64,000 nucleotides of DNA, from NCBI GenBank assembly GCA_017590115.1, contig JAGGNK010011225.1, positions 4,713,161 through 4,777,160 of the forward strand, in the 5' to 3' direction. The stretch comes from Montifringilla adamsi (lineage: Eukaryota; Chordata; Aves; Passeriformes; Passeridae). Below, in pieces: positions 39,307 to 52,051 of this stretch. Positions within the stretch are counted from its first letter, which is position 1. Every line of letters begins with the position of its first letter. The position numbers were made by a program, and so were the translations under genes. A model generated the notes under the pieces. That model worked only from the letters and a program-made list of their open reading frames with translations, searched no databases and had not been told where the DNA came from.

Positions 39307-42300
39307 GTCAGCTGTCTCTGTATATCCTCTACTCTGTAAGAAAGCAGTGTACCCTGGAAATACCGCTTAATGCTGTTTTGAACAGTAGGTCCTTGCGAAA
39401 ATATAGATTTACAGACACTTTCATTTCCTCTTTCCTTCCTGTAAGGTTTGCTTTACAGCACTGAATGCACCATAATACCCTGAAATAAAAAGGTGAAATT
39501 TTCCTAAGTGGCAATGCACTTTGCCTATTGAACGATGGTAAAAATAGGTGAGGAGGAGGAAGAACAGAATGGCTGAATCAACATGGGTTTAATTTTAAAT
39601 TATATGCATTCAGATACTTTTTCCTCCATGATCAGAGTGGAGTTGCAACCAGGTTCTGAATTTTCTTCTGTTCACTGGAGAGCTTGTTTATTGGAGTGAA
39701 AATTAACCTTTTCCCCGAAACAGTATGTTAATACTGGAAAGATGTTCTGAACACTGAATTACCTGTTTATTCACTGCTTAATGGACCTAATCCAATCACC
39801 AGAAAAGTCACCCAAAAGATCCATCTTTACTTTTCTGGAAATTAGATCTGGTCCTAATATTCCTTTACAGTAATAATAAAAAAAATATATATAAATCCAT
39901 TTAGAGAGAGTAACAGCTATAGAGTTCTTAAATGTAAGATTTTTAGTTACTTGTGCTTGCCAAATAATTGTTTCAAAAATGACAAAAGAGGGCAGAGGGC
40001 AGATTTAGGGATTCATTTTTCATCTCCTGAGCCGAAAAGGGCAACATTTTCCTTTTCACTGTGGATTGCATTAAGCAGTACTAATCAGGACTGCATTTCA
40101 ATACTTTAGTATTCCCTGCAAATATTCATTTGGTAGCTAACAAAAATTGCTGTGGGGTTCCTTTGAATGCAGTGAAGATTTTGGCTGGAGGCCAAGTTGA
40201 CTCAGCTCCAGTTCTCAGTTAAGGTATTAAACACAGCAAACCATCAGGAGATTGCTTTCTTGATTATGTGCTACTCTACCTCAGCTCCCCAGCAGAGCAG
40301 CACCATCTGCTTACCTTTGTATCAGCTACCAGATTTATCTTGTCACCCCTCAAGATTCTTAGGTTGGAATGAGTTTACTTAATTTAATGAGGCACAGAAA
40401 CTGTAATGTGCTGAGCTCCCCAACTCATCGTGTCAGGTGAAGTAAAAATGATTTGTCATGATTTTAATGACATCCATTGGAAAAAAAAACCAAAAAACCG
40501 AACTCAAGTTGTTCCTGGTTTTGTTTCTTTCAACAGTTTTCAAAGGAAGGCCCTTTCAAATCTCCGGAAGTATTCAGGAATATAAGTATCTGTCATGTCT
40601 TTAGATTTGTTTCAATATTAGCAATGTTCTGTATGTAGGTACAGATGTTAGGGCAGATTAGGCCTTTGTTTTCTCTGTGTGGATACCTGAGTCAACAGAT
40701 ACGACACTGAAATTTGTCCATATTTTCCTTAGCTGCAAACATTCAAGTTAGTATAGTTTGATGTGTGTTCTTTTCTGTTTAAAAAAGATTCTGAGATTAA
40801 GAAAATGGATGAATATTCTATTTCAAAATACTACTTCCCTTAGTATTTTATGCATGCAGCTGTATAAGGAGAAAAGGGAAAACAAAGTGTGCTGCTGAAA
40901 AACAGGCAGAAGAAATAAAAAGGGATAAAGTGAGTGGATGAATGCTAACTGGGAGCAGTTGGACTGTAGTTTCAAATGACCAACAAAGGTCTTTTTATAA
41001 CAAGATACATATATTGACTAATGCTAATACACCAAAAGCAAAGGTCCTTCAGAGTAAATAATAAAGGTTTGTTTGCTTTAACCAGAACCTCCGGAGCTGG
41101 GTTCTGCTTATAGTCTGCATGCTGGATACAAGACAGGTTATTTTCCAATTGAAAGACAGGCTCAAATCTAAAATGAAAAGCAGGAAACAGGGCCAGGATT
41201 AAATATATCTGCACCTGGCTTTTGCAGCTTTCTCCTTAATGCTTTTATCCTTCAGATTCCCTATTAGTAAAAAGTGCTTGGGAGCTTTTGTGCTGCAAGC
41301 TAACCCTAACCCATCACTGAGCAGGAGGAATTGCACTTTATTAGCTACAGGATGGAGCTAGCACCTTCTTAGAGAAAAAATTCTGCCCCAGAGAAGCTGA
41401 CCACCATACCCTTCCAAGGGATAGAATTGGACTGATTTGCCTTCTCTAACTCAGGAAGATTTTCAGACACTGGAGATGAGGAGACAGTAAAAGGAACATA
41501 CTTGAAGAATTTCAGATGTTATTAAAGAGAGAAAAGAAAAGGATTGAATGCAAAAGACAGGATGATTTTATTTTTGTTAAAATAAGAAAAGCTGTTCCTT
41601 CCTAGAATAGTATTGCACTTAATTTTCTGACTACACATTTTCGAGAGTACTGTTTCAAGAGAAGAATTCTATGGAAAATTAAGGCACTCAGTTGTAACAT
41701 CCTTTATTAATATGATCAAAATAAACTAGATGGGGATGACTCCTTGAAATTCTCTGAAATTTATTGTGATAGTCACAATTACTACTCATCTGGTTATAAA
41801 GAGTGCCACTTGTTATTTCCATGATGGTGCTATGTTATTGAGCATTCATTAGTGGGGATGGATATTGCCACCATTAGAGAGGAAGGAGGACAAATGGGTT
41901 GCTATAATTCAAATGAAGTTACAGGGAAGATGACCTGAGGAAATAGAAGTAAAGCTGTGTTAACCACAGAATGTAGTCTCTGTACCTTGTTAAGGAAATA
42001 CCCCATCTGATCATGCAGGAGCCGCTCTGGCAGTCAGACCTTCCCTGAGAAGGGACTGAATTCCCTTCACAGTGGGCAGCTCCAGTGAGCCAACAGGTGC
42101 CCTGCTTGACTCCCCACACACCACACACTCACATTCAGACCAGATTTCCTTACTGGCTTGACCCTTGGATTTCCCACAGCAGAGTCTCAAAGATCTGGAT
42201 TTAATCATGGTGCAACAAGAGAGTAACAGCTGGAGCTGTGAATCATTATATTCCATCCCTACAGCATACAGTTGTGGTGGAGCTTCAGTGATGCTATGGG

Positions 42301-43599
42301 CATAAAATCCCTAGAAAATACAGGAGGCACAAAAAATCTAGTAATAAAAAATTTATCTCCTCCAGCTGCACATGTTCCTTCCCGTCCATCATTATTTTCA
42401 TGTTTGCTCAGAAACTTCCCTCACACCTGTGATAGGATGAAGCAGTCAGCAGTTTTCCCATAGCTCTGTTATTTTTCAGCTGTATATCAGCTGTAAAGAT
42501 CCACTATGTCTGTGCACATCTGTGTACAGGCACACCACATTCTTCCAAAAGGACACACTGACTGTCAAATTGCAAAACCCAAGCTTTGCTAAGTAAAAAG
42601 GGAAATATTATCTTATGCTTCTTGAACTCACTGAATAAATCCTTTGCATGTGAGTATTGAAATCACTTTTTACTCAAATAATAACTTGAAGGTAGTTTTA
42701 CATTAAAGTAGATAGCAGCCTCGTTTATTGCTGTGTCTACCTTTGTGTATAGATGCTATTTATTTTTTTAGCGTTAGTTTAATAAATTTTATTTCTTTCT
42801 GTCTTTTTTGGGGGAATGTGAATTTGTCCTGAAAGAAGAGATAGTCTAATATTCAAGGACAGTGGAGAGGAAACTGAAGGGGGTAGTGGGAGGTGGCCAA
42901 TTTTAGCACCAGAATCTTTCTGTGGAGTAGAGAGGCTCTGGTTTCAGTGGTCACAGAAGGTAGTGCAGACTCTGCCATAAGTAAGTTTCAGTTCAGATGA
43001 CTTCTTTCTTTTTGGCCCAGCTCCTTGTTTTGCAAAAGAAAGGATAATTTGGATTTTTGCAAAAAAAAAAAAAAAAGCTAGTTATTTTGTCCTCAGGCAT
43101 GTTGTCATTCTAGTTTAGGAACTATCAATCAGGGTCATTTTGGCTTATGCATTTGTAGTACATTGAGTTTGTGATTTTGGTTCAGTTTTTTAGTTAGTAC
43201 AATAACAAACAGCTAATAATAAATTGGATATTGTTTTACAAAATACATTTCCAGTCATGCAAGCTAGACTAAATTCTCTGCATAAGAAATCTCAGAGATG
43301 GGCCCTATCTAATGAATTAGTGAACATTTTGCTTTCACAAAGTTAATGTTCAGGAAGAAAAAAAAATCATTACAATATTTTCAGCTTTATGTGTTAAGTC
43401 TCTTTTATGAATAGGTTTATGCATTGTTTAAAATTAATAAATGCAGCTAAGTGCAAAAAACATCCAACCTCCATCTTAAGGCATTCCAACTACTGCAGCA
43501 CCTCTGTTTTTAGATCCTGGATACTGCATGTTAATAAGGAAACTTATTACAGCTGGGTGTGATAATTTCTTTTTCTTTATACTGTTTTCTTTTGGACAG
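39307..43599 (+). other. ADCY2: ADCY2 intron, 4.3 kb
   Basis: Contains a 16-bp poly(A) tract at 43061-43076 and a GC-richer block near 41990-42260 that I could not assign. Otherwise ordinary AT-rich intron. Confidence 0.85.
43061..43076 (+). repeat. Poly(A) tract, 16 bp
   Basis: Uninterrupted run of 16 adenines in an intron. Confidence 0.9.
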
Positions 43600-43746
43600 G
43601 ATCTGTATCACCAGTCATACGACTGTGTCTGTGTCATGTTTGCCTCTGTTCCGGATTTCAAGGAATTTTACACAGAATCTGATGTAAATAAGGAAGGGTT
43701 GGAATGTCTCAGGCTGCTAAATGAGATCATTGCGGACTTTGATGAT
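43600..43746 (+). CDS. ADCY2: ADCY2 exon: C2 domain, first strand and helix
   Basis: This 147-bp exon (49 codons) encodes DLYHQSYDCVCVMFASVPDF, KEFYTESDVNKEGLECLRLL and NEIIADFDD. The strand CVCVMFASVPDF is the C2 counterpart of the metal-binding strand of C1; C2 lacks the catalytic aspartates at this place, as expected. The segment through EGLECLRLLNEIIADFDD is the first long helix. The acceptor is ggacag at 43594-43599 and the donor is GTATGT at 43747. Confidence 0.96.
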
Positions 43747-44819
43747 GTATGTACCTACAACAGGGATGGTTTCAATCTTACTGACTCACGATATGCAACA
43801 GTCAGAAAGCATACTTGAAGGGGAGAGTGGAAGAGCTGTCAGAAAATACTTACAGGGACTATTAAAGGAAAAAGAGATTTATGTGGGATAAATCAGATAT
43901 TGATCTGACATCATATTCAATTGCTTTTGATTTGCTATAGTGAGAATCATGTGAGTATATATTTTTTTTGCCTGTTAGCTGCAGCTCTTGAAACAGTTAT
44001 ATTACCTGCCATGTATTAATCAGAGGTTCTAAAAATGAATGTCTTCTAAAGTCAGGTATAACTTTGTGTTATACCTGATCTGCACTGATGATTTGATGCA
44101 CAAGCAAATCAAAGAATTGTAAAAGTTGTAATGTTCCATTTTCTGAAGTCAGAAGCAAGTCAAGGGTATGACTACAGATGGATTGGGAAAAGGCACCTAT
44201 TAAGCCTTACTGAGAACAGTATTTTTCTAAAGGGAAGTTATTAGTGATGAAAATACCAGTAAAAGATATTAAAATCGTGTCATGACTCAGAGAGCACAGT
44301 CTGGATTTGTGTATCTGCAGCTGTAGAGGGTATTTTAACAGCAAACCCATTTGGAGAGCATTGGGTGTCCAATGTTCAAAACAAACTGGGATATATGAAC
44401 TAAAATCTTTGGACTTCAGTCCTATTGACATGGAGTATTCCACTGGCATGGAATAGATGATTACTTTCAGAAAGCTGCATAAAGCTTAAGTGTTGGCTGG
44501 CATGGTGATCCAGTTGCAGTATCACATGAGTGCGAAGTGTACTGACTTTTAAAAGCTGTATGTAAAATAAGATGGAATTTATTCTCACGACTATAAATTT
44601 CATCCCTTTATAGTAAAAAGGTGTTTTAGAAGACAGAAATTCCCTTTCCTAGGAGTTCTATAACCATTGTTTTATCCATCCTTAAGTCCTTCATCCTGTA
44701 TATATTTGTGAAGCATTTGAGGTCCATACAGAAACTGTTCTAAGACTTGATTCTCTGATCGTTGTTAAGAGTAACAGAGCTGCTGATCTGAATAATGAAT
44801 GACCGTCATTGTTTTACAG
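43747..44819 (+). other. ADCY2: ADCY2 intron, 1.1 kb
   Basis: Ordinary intron; nothing recognised. Confidence 0.85.
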
Positions 44820-44927
44820 TTATTGTCAAAACCAAAGTTCAGTGGAGTTGAAAAGATAAAGACCATTGGAAGCACTTACATGGCAGCAACAGGACTCAGT
44901 GCTACACCCAACCAAGAACAGTGTCAG
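44820..44927 (+). CDS. ADCY2: ADCY2 exon: C2 domain with adenine-binding lysine
   Basis: This 108-bp exon (36 codons) encodes LLSKPKFSGVEKIKTIGSTY and MAATGLSATPNQEQCQ. The lysine in KIKTIGS is local residue 353, equal to K938 of rat AC2, the adenine-recognising residue. KFSGVEK corresponds to the 'KF' loop implicated in Gbetagamma regulation, and QEQC sits where rat AC2 has QEHA. The acceptor is ttttacag at 44812-44819 and the donor is GTACAG at 44928. Confidence 0.96.
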
Positions 44928-46963
44928 GTACAGGAAAACATGTTTCTGCTTAATAAAAAGCATATTCAAATGAAGGCTAAAATTTTGTTCATTAAGCTGC
45001 AGGTTATGTATAATAATGTGGCCTAGTTTTTTCTTATTAGCATAGATTGTATTGTACTGGACAAGTATATACTTTAGTAGTCTCTGTGAATTTTTCTTCA
45101 CATTGCAGTTTGAAAATGCCACCTCTGGATTTGCTAAAACAGGCCTTCTACTCTACAGTACAGCACTTTATTCCTATGTGCTGCATCAAGACTGGATTTA
45201 CAGAACATGCAAAAGATTGCAAGAATTAAAGTTTTCCATTGTGAGCTGGAGGGATGATTTGCCTTACTAACTATACACTTTTAGAACACTCAGACTCAGC
45301 ATTGAGAATATGTTCCTTTGTTTTTAGTTTATTTAATATGGTAGGATTGGGAACTGCAGTCATTGGAAATCCAGATCAGAGAAGCAATTCATAACTTATT
45401 CAAAAACCTTGATTCTGACATGATCTTTAGAGTACTACAGATTAGCAACAGAGACACAGCAATTAAGAATCAACACAGTCTCTGCTAAGGATTAATGTGC
45501 TCTTGCCAAACTCATGTTCCTTCTAAACACAAGCAATTACCACATGAACTATAGACCCTAAGGATCCTGAGGACAAAGAATTATTTTAAATTAGCTCTGA
45601 CATTTAATGCAGGGAGGTAAAGGAGATGAAGAAAATGCAGAACTGCAGACCAAAGATATGAAGACATAGAGAGCTCTCAATCACAACTAAAACTAGTGTA
45701 TGCAGAGGAAAAATTTACCATTTGAGTTATTTCCACAATCAGGAGATCCACCTTTTAGCATTCCTTTGGTGATTTAGTTCACATTCTCAAAAGAAACCCA
45801 CCAGAACTCAGCAGCCTTCATTCCAGATTCCCAAAAATGCACAGATCCTGCAGTACCTAGTGTGGCAATGACTGATTGCTAGACATACTGCTGGGAACCA
45901 CCCCCAGCTTAAAATAAGCATCTAAGGAAGACTAAGTGCCTAAGGAAGGGGTCTGAATATATCAGCTGAACAGGAAACCATCTGTTTTAGCTAGGAGTGA
46001 ACTCCAAAGGAAACAGGCTTCATTTATCTAAACAGCTGTTGCAGCAAGCACCACTACTGTCCCACCCTAGGCTGATGCGCGCACTCCATGAATCACCTCT
46101 GAAATTGTCATCTGTCCATCTCTTCTGTCCCTTTATCTCAAGAAATAGGGAAGATTCAGTAATTTCTCATAGAGATCAGTGAGTCCATGTCTTATGAAAT
46201 CAGTCACTTGTCAGGATCCTACCTTGGGCTGTGGGACACCAAAATCAATTTTCTCCTCAGCCTGAAAGTGCTCAAAACAGCACTTAAAATAAGGTTTCTT
46301 TGTTATGTATGAGGAGAGATTAAGTCTACAGCCTTGATAAGTGGTATAAGCTCCATAAATAAAAGTGCAGAGTGGGGTTGCCCTCTTCCTCTTTTGTTTT
46401 AGTCATTTTCAGGTCTGTTACATGTTCTCAGATGTACTTGCTTATCTGCAAGATGAGACCAGTGCAAGAATTCTTAAAATTGTGAATTTCACTTGATCTT
46501 AAGCATTTTATAAGGGTGCTGAGCTGTGCAACACTGAGAGGAAAGAATCTCTATGGGACTGTCCACAAGCATTATTTATTATGAAAGGAAATACAATAGA
46601 AGCAGACACTTAAAGAAAATTAATTAACAAATTCTAGGCACACATAGATATTGAATGCCTGTGGGATTAGACAGCAGCTAATCAGTCACTTGACAATCAA
46701 AATGTTAGATTAGGTATGGTTTGCATCTATCACCTCTAGACTGCCTGGTTGTTCACAAGTGAATTGCATCCTGTCTCTCGGCCGTTGTTTGATCTAAGTG
46801 ATGCTGGACCGGGTGCCACCTTCTACATTACTTCTCTGCATCTGCCTGCAGAGGACATCCCTAAGGGCTTACGTGTCTTAAGTGTTCAGCATATTTTGGT
46901 TGTATTCTCACAGCAATCAAGGCTCACAAGAATGATTTTACACTGTTTGTCTTTTGAATTCAG
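44928..46963 (+). other. ADCY2: ADCY2 intron, 2.0 kb
   Basis: Ordinary intron; no repeat recognised. The plus-strand frames at 45047-45270 have no family resemblance. Confidence 0.85.
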
Positions 46964-47078
46964 GAACCTGAACGACAGTATATGCACATAGGAACCATGG
47001 TGGAGTTTGCATTTGCCTTGGTGGCAAAACTGGATGTCATAAACAAGCATTCATTTAATGACTTCAAGTTACGAGTAG
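46964..47078 (+). CDS. ADCY2: ADCY2 exon: C2 domain, Gs-alpha and Gbetagamma contact helix
   Basis: This 115-bp exon encodes EPERQYMHIGTMVEFAFALV, AKLDVINKHSFNDFKLRV and the first base of a glycine codon. Together with the end of the previous exon it forms the alpha3' region of C2, which in AC2 carries the Gbetagamma-responsive segment and part of the Gs-alpha groove. [17 protein letters not shown] is the invariant class III cyclase core spanning the junction. The acceptor is aattcag at 46957-46963 and the donor is GTGAGT at 47079. Confidence 0.96.
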
Positions 47079-49559
47079 GTGAGTATCACAGGATTCTTAG
47101 GAGAGCATCATGGACAAGGGGGAGAATTAAAGTAGTAGCAGAACTGACCAAAAGGGCCATGATAGTAAACAGCACCACCTTTACCCTGTTTAAAAGCAGC
47201 CTACATGGTATTGTCCATCACCTCCTAGAGTGTTTCAATGATAGACTTGGAAACCATTCCTATTTAAGGAATGGTTGAAAAAAATATGTTCACATGGCTC
47301 TGAATGGTTTTTTGGTAACTCTGTAAAAATTATTGTAGAGGTTATAAGCCATACATTTTTGGAAGTTTACAAATACCAAAAGAATACACAAGAAAACTCT
47401 AGAATGGACTTTGCAAAACTATATAAATGGCTTTTCAGAGGACAAGAGCTATAAGGGGTCAGTGAGGCTGGAGTTTGAAATATTTTACATGTACTAAATT
47501 CAAGTAAGCACACAATGCACTCTTTCCCTTGAACTGTTAGATGAGAGAGAGTATTTGCCTTTGTTATTCAGATAAGAGCAAAGATGACTAGTTATTTATC
47601 TTGGAAAGAGGTATCCCTTATGTTTCAGTTTCTAATTGCTTCTTCTTGTGCATCCTGGTATTTTTAAAAAGAAACAGACAGCTGCAGTAAGCAGTAGAAA
47701 GAATGATAAAATAAATTAATTCAGAGCTGGTCAAGAACCATATGTTCCAAAATGTTTATTTCCTGATAGCAGTACACAGCAGTTTCACAATGCAATATGT
47801 AACGTGGAAAGTGTGAAATGAAAACAGTAAACAAATATTGAAAACCCATAAATTCTGTAAATGTGTCAGAAGTATTTGATTTCCAACAGTTATTCTCCTG
47901 TCTTGTCTTTTTCTTGCTGTACCGCTTGCTTTTCCTTTCGGCTGCTCCTCTCAAGTCTATTTCACAGTGCCACCCACTGGCAAAACTTGCTGTCTTCTGA
48001 CTTGAAACGAGATTCTTAGGGCACTCCTTTGCCGGTATATTTTGTCCTCCTTGCTAGAGCTAAAAATGACAAAGCAAATCAGAAGTATGCTTCCTTCTCA
48101 GAGTGTTACAGAACTTGTTCGTTCTGGCCATAGCTGACATTGCACATACCAGCAGCTTCAGTACAGACAGAAAGCTGTTGGGTGCTGGGGCTACATCTGC
48201 AAACTGCTTAAAGCAGTACTGGGTCCTTTCAAGTGGGGACCATGAAGCAAAACAAAACACTTACTTTGGATTTTTACTAATCTTTCTAAAGATTAAAGAG
48301 AAACCAGACTCCTTTGCTTCATGAAATGAAAAAATATTTTAACTCTAAAAAGAAACACAGGCCCCAAGGCGGTATCTGTGCCACCATAATGCAACACAGG
48401 CACCACTGAGATCTTCATTTTCACATCACTTCTTCTCCACTTCCCAACACCTGATGGTGAAAGCCTCTGATATCCATAGTAATTACAGCCACAGAAACAT
48501 TTTAACAACTACTTCTGACCCAGTCCCCACTCTAAGGATTTGTACCCAAACTCTCCTTTGTAAAAGCCTCCCTTGGCCAGCATCTCAGTGTGAAATTTTT
48601 TCAACTCATTAGAGGTCTCATTTTTCATAATCTTCTGTGAGTGACTGAAATGCTAGTGTGACTTAGGAGGTACACACTGCTGTGATCTTGTCAGATAAGG
48701 GAGGGGAGCATCTAGATGACATTTTAGGCATTCCTCCCCTTCTGCAAGTTGAGATGCTTGATTTGTGAGACAAGCTCAGATATACTTTTGCAGCAAGTTT
48801 TGCACAGGTATTGCTTTCTTTCAGAAGAGAGTCTGCTGTGTTATTTTCCATATAACTTGATAGTTGGAACATTTGTGATTTGGTTCCTGGTTTTGGGTGA
48901 GGCTAGGCCAAGAGCCCAGGCTGTAGGATACTTCAGAATGAGGTATTCTCTGTTATTCCTGCTGAACAGTGTTGCATTTCATAGAATGATTAAATATTGC
49001 TTTGGATATGAGAGAAAGAGGTTAGAGGATCCACCTGTAGTGAGATTACTACTCTTCCAGCCATGCCCCAAAAACATTCATGTGCATCATGCAAAAAAGA
49101 TGGAACACCAGCAGGAATGACAGAGCAGCATACCCCACAATGCTTGGGTGGCCAGAACACATCCCTGAGATATACTGGTAGAAGTTTCCTCAAAGGAGGA
49201 GGGATCTGAAGGGACTCCTGAGCCCCTGAGGTATTTCTCAAGCCATCAACACCAGTGGTTCAAGAAGGAGGTAAAAAATAAAAGTCCCTTCCTGCCAATT
49301 GTATTTTGTAGGAAAGTCCTACTGCACTGCCCCAGTTTCTGGACCATGGCCACACACATCTCTTCAATATTCCCTGCTAAGCAGATTGGGCTACCCAGCA
49401 GATGGTTTTTGTGGATTCCAGTCTTAGTTCCCTACTGTTTTCTACAAGTTGTATGTCATGAAGTAGAAAAACCCATCAGTTGTTAATGCCCAAGTCCCTT
49501 TATGCATAGAACCCTGAGCACTTAGAAAAATATATATGTACTATGTTTAATAATTCACG

Positions 49560-50011
49560 TGTTCCGTGGGGTGGAGACAGGGACAATACACACACCTCCA
49601 AGCTCCATGAAACAAACAGCCTCTTTTATTGTTGACAGCCTCCTTATACAGGGAGTTCAAGATTCCTGGGTCTAGACAGGTCATTGGTCTGATCCTCCCA
49701 CAGCCCAACTCCTGACCAGTGAGATGTCCACAGCCCAGGATGGAACGTGATAGCTGAAGTTCCCTGTCTATCAACCCAGGGCCTGGTTTACAGAACCGAG
49801 ATGGGGTTCTTATTTATCAGTACAAGCCAGTTTGTACAGTAACATATATCAGGTTCCATTTGTTATCTTGTAGTGTTTGCATATTTTCCCAATTTAACTT
49901 CTACAGTCACGTTTTCCAGGATTTCCAAGTGGGCCGATAGTGCTGTTTCTAGCCTGCGCTGCCATGCTACGTACCAGATGAGCCGGCTCTGAGATCCCTC
50001 TCCGTCCTACA
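49560..50011 (-). mobile_element. Solo LTR of an endogenous retrovirus, - strand
   Basis: The 452-bp element reads TGTAGGACGG...GGAACA on the minus strand, with TGT/ACA ends. A minus-strand AATAAA (seen as cttttattg near 49623-49631) lies about 65 bp before the end, as expected for an R-U5 boundary. The flanks ttcacg (49554-49559) and atcaca (50012-50017) agree in four of six bases, consistent with a decayed 6-bp target-site duplication of ERVK type. No internal region is present. Confidence 0.75.
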
Positions 50012-50920
50012 ATCACATTTTCATTTGACTGCATGGATATATCCCTAATGATGGTTTCTGTCAAGGAACTAACAGAAATCAGTCACGATCCATTGAGATA
50101 ACTTTATAAATCCAAATAACTCACTTGTTCAGGGTTTATTTCTCACTAGGCCTAACTTGGCCTTCCTCCTCATCAGAATGTTCAGTTACAATTGTAATAC
50201 ATTTGATGCTGGTTATCAATAGTATGTTGGATTTTACCTCTGGTTTCTTTCCCTACTAGCAAAGTAAAACTCATTCCCTTTACAGACATAATATAGGTTA
50301 CAAACTGACTGCGAGATAAAAAATGCCCAGAGTCTAATGAGGGACTATATTGTTCTATCATATTGTTCTACTCTGTGCTTAATCAAAATATTTGAATACA
50401 TATATTTACATTGCAGATCTTTGGGACAATTGTATGGTCAATCCAGCCTTCAGAACAAGGCTTCAAATCCTTTCAGTTCATTCACTTTAGTTTATTCTAC
50501 GTTTAAGAAGCAAAAAATACTATAAAAGTGACTTGATTGGGCCATCAACTTTGCAGAGGAGAGGACCTTTTTACTACAAGTAGAAATTAGATGAAATTCT
50601 TGTGTATCTCTTTTCTCAGAAGGTGCTGCTCACCCACAGTGTGGTTCCATGCTACATAATAAAGGCAGCAGCAGGTTATTATTAGGGTACCAGTGGTTGA
50701 AAATAGCAAGTTACTCAGGATGGGAGGGAGCTGTAAAACTAAAATTAGATGAACTGACTTTTGGCATTTTTATAAGTAACATTCTCCTGCCATAAATGGT
50801 TGATAAAATCATGATTAATGACTATTTGCTGCTGTACTCACTATTCAGTGAGGGCCAAATGCTGCGTTCGTTGACTTGCTATATGCCAGATGCACTGTGT
50901 GCCCTTGTTTGGTGGATCTT

Positions 50921-51362
50921 CACAGAATCACAGAATCAGTTAAGTTTGAAAAGACCTCTGAGATCATCAAGTCTGACCTGTGACTGAAGATCCCCATGTC
51001 AACCAGACCATGGCACCAAATGCCACATCCAGTCTTTTCTTTAACACCTCTGGGGACAATAACTCCACCACCTTCCTGGGCAGCCCATTCCAATGTCTAG
51101 TCACGCTTGAATGTGAAGCAATTCCTCCTAATGATCACCTAAATCTCCCCTGGCACAGCTCGAGACTGTCATACTGTCATTGGTTGCCTGGGAGAAGAGA
51201 CCAACCCCCACCTACCTACAGCCTCTCTTCAGATACCTGTAGGGAGCAATAAGGTTTCCCTGAGCTTCCTTTTCTCAAGGCTAAACAACCCCAGCTACCT
51301 CACAGTCTCCTCACAGGACTTGTGCTACAGGACGTTCACCAGCTTTGTTGCCTTTCTCTTCA
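50921..51362 (-). mobile_element. CR1 LINE fragment (CR1-Y type) abutting a splice acceptor
   Basis: It starts cacagaatcacagaatca and continues with antisense CR1 phrases including aaatgccacatccagtcttt, ctgggcagcccattccaatg and gggagaagagaccaaccccc, up to ttgcctttctcttc. The wording resembles the CR1-Y subfamily as I remember it. The exon acceptor at 51392 follows only about 30 bases later, so the repeat's 5' end borders the polypyrimidine tract and branch region. Confidence 0.88.
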
Positions 51363-51392
51363 TTGCTAATGTTAAGTTCTGATGCTTTCCAG

Positions 51393-51517
51393 GTATAAAC
51401 CATGGACCTGTAATAGCTGGAGTAATTGGAGCTCAAAAACCACAATATGATATATGGGGCAACACAGTAAATGTGGCCAGCAGGATGGACAGCACTGGTG
51501 TCTTAGATAAAATACAG
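51393..51517 (+). CDS. ADCY2: ADCY2 exon: C2 catalytic core
   Basis: This 125-bp exon completes the split glycine codon and encodes [33 protein letters not shown] and TGVLDKIQ. It holds D433, N440 and R444 in local numbering, which equal D1018 (adenine), N1025 and R1029 (transition-state contacts) of rat AC2. IWGNTVN also lines the forskolin-binding groove. The acceptor is tttccag at 51386-51392 and the donor is GTAAGC at 51518. Confidence 0.97.
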
Positions 51518-52051
51518 GTAAGCCTTGATTTTGTGCTAGTGGGCTTCTACTTAAAATGGCAGAATGGCCTAAAGTTTGTTCACGGACAGTTATGTGAGAA
51601 ACTGGCAACAGCAGCTCCAAAAGGTGATGTTAACCATTACCTTACCATCACTTCACCTTCGCCTTTTACACGGCCTTAGTAGTTGTAGAATGATGAGGAA
51701 GCTTGGGTCTACTCAAGGGAAAATAAGCTCCTGAAGATGAGGGAAGTGCTATGTGAGGAAGAGTATTGTCCCTAGTTCCATTTATCTATCTACAAGCTCT
51801 CTGCTGGCAACCCTGGGTACAGATGTGGTTACACCAAATTTGATTCTTGATGTAAGCAATTAGAATGGGCATCCAGCAACAGACTGCTTGAAACCTTAGG
51901 TGTTAAACCTCACCTGAGACCCTTAAAGGCCTTATGAGCATTACAGCAAACCCCTTAAAAATGAAGAGAACATTATGTTATCTTCACACTCTGGAAGAAG
52001 GTTCTGCTCTGCTTTGTTACCAACACTGGCTGTATTACTGTATTGTTGCAG
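51518..52051 (+). other. ADCY2: ADCY2 last intron, 0.5 kb
   Basis: Short intron with no recognised element. Confidence 0.9.

Larger units (their letters stand above)
47079..51392 (+). other. ADCY2: ADCY2 intron, 4.3 kb
   Basis: Carries a solo LTR at 49560-50011 (-) and a CR1 copy at 50921-51362 (-) that reaches to within about 30 bp of the acceptor. The remainder is unassigned, with GC-richer patches near 48660-49270. Confidence 0.85.
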
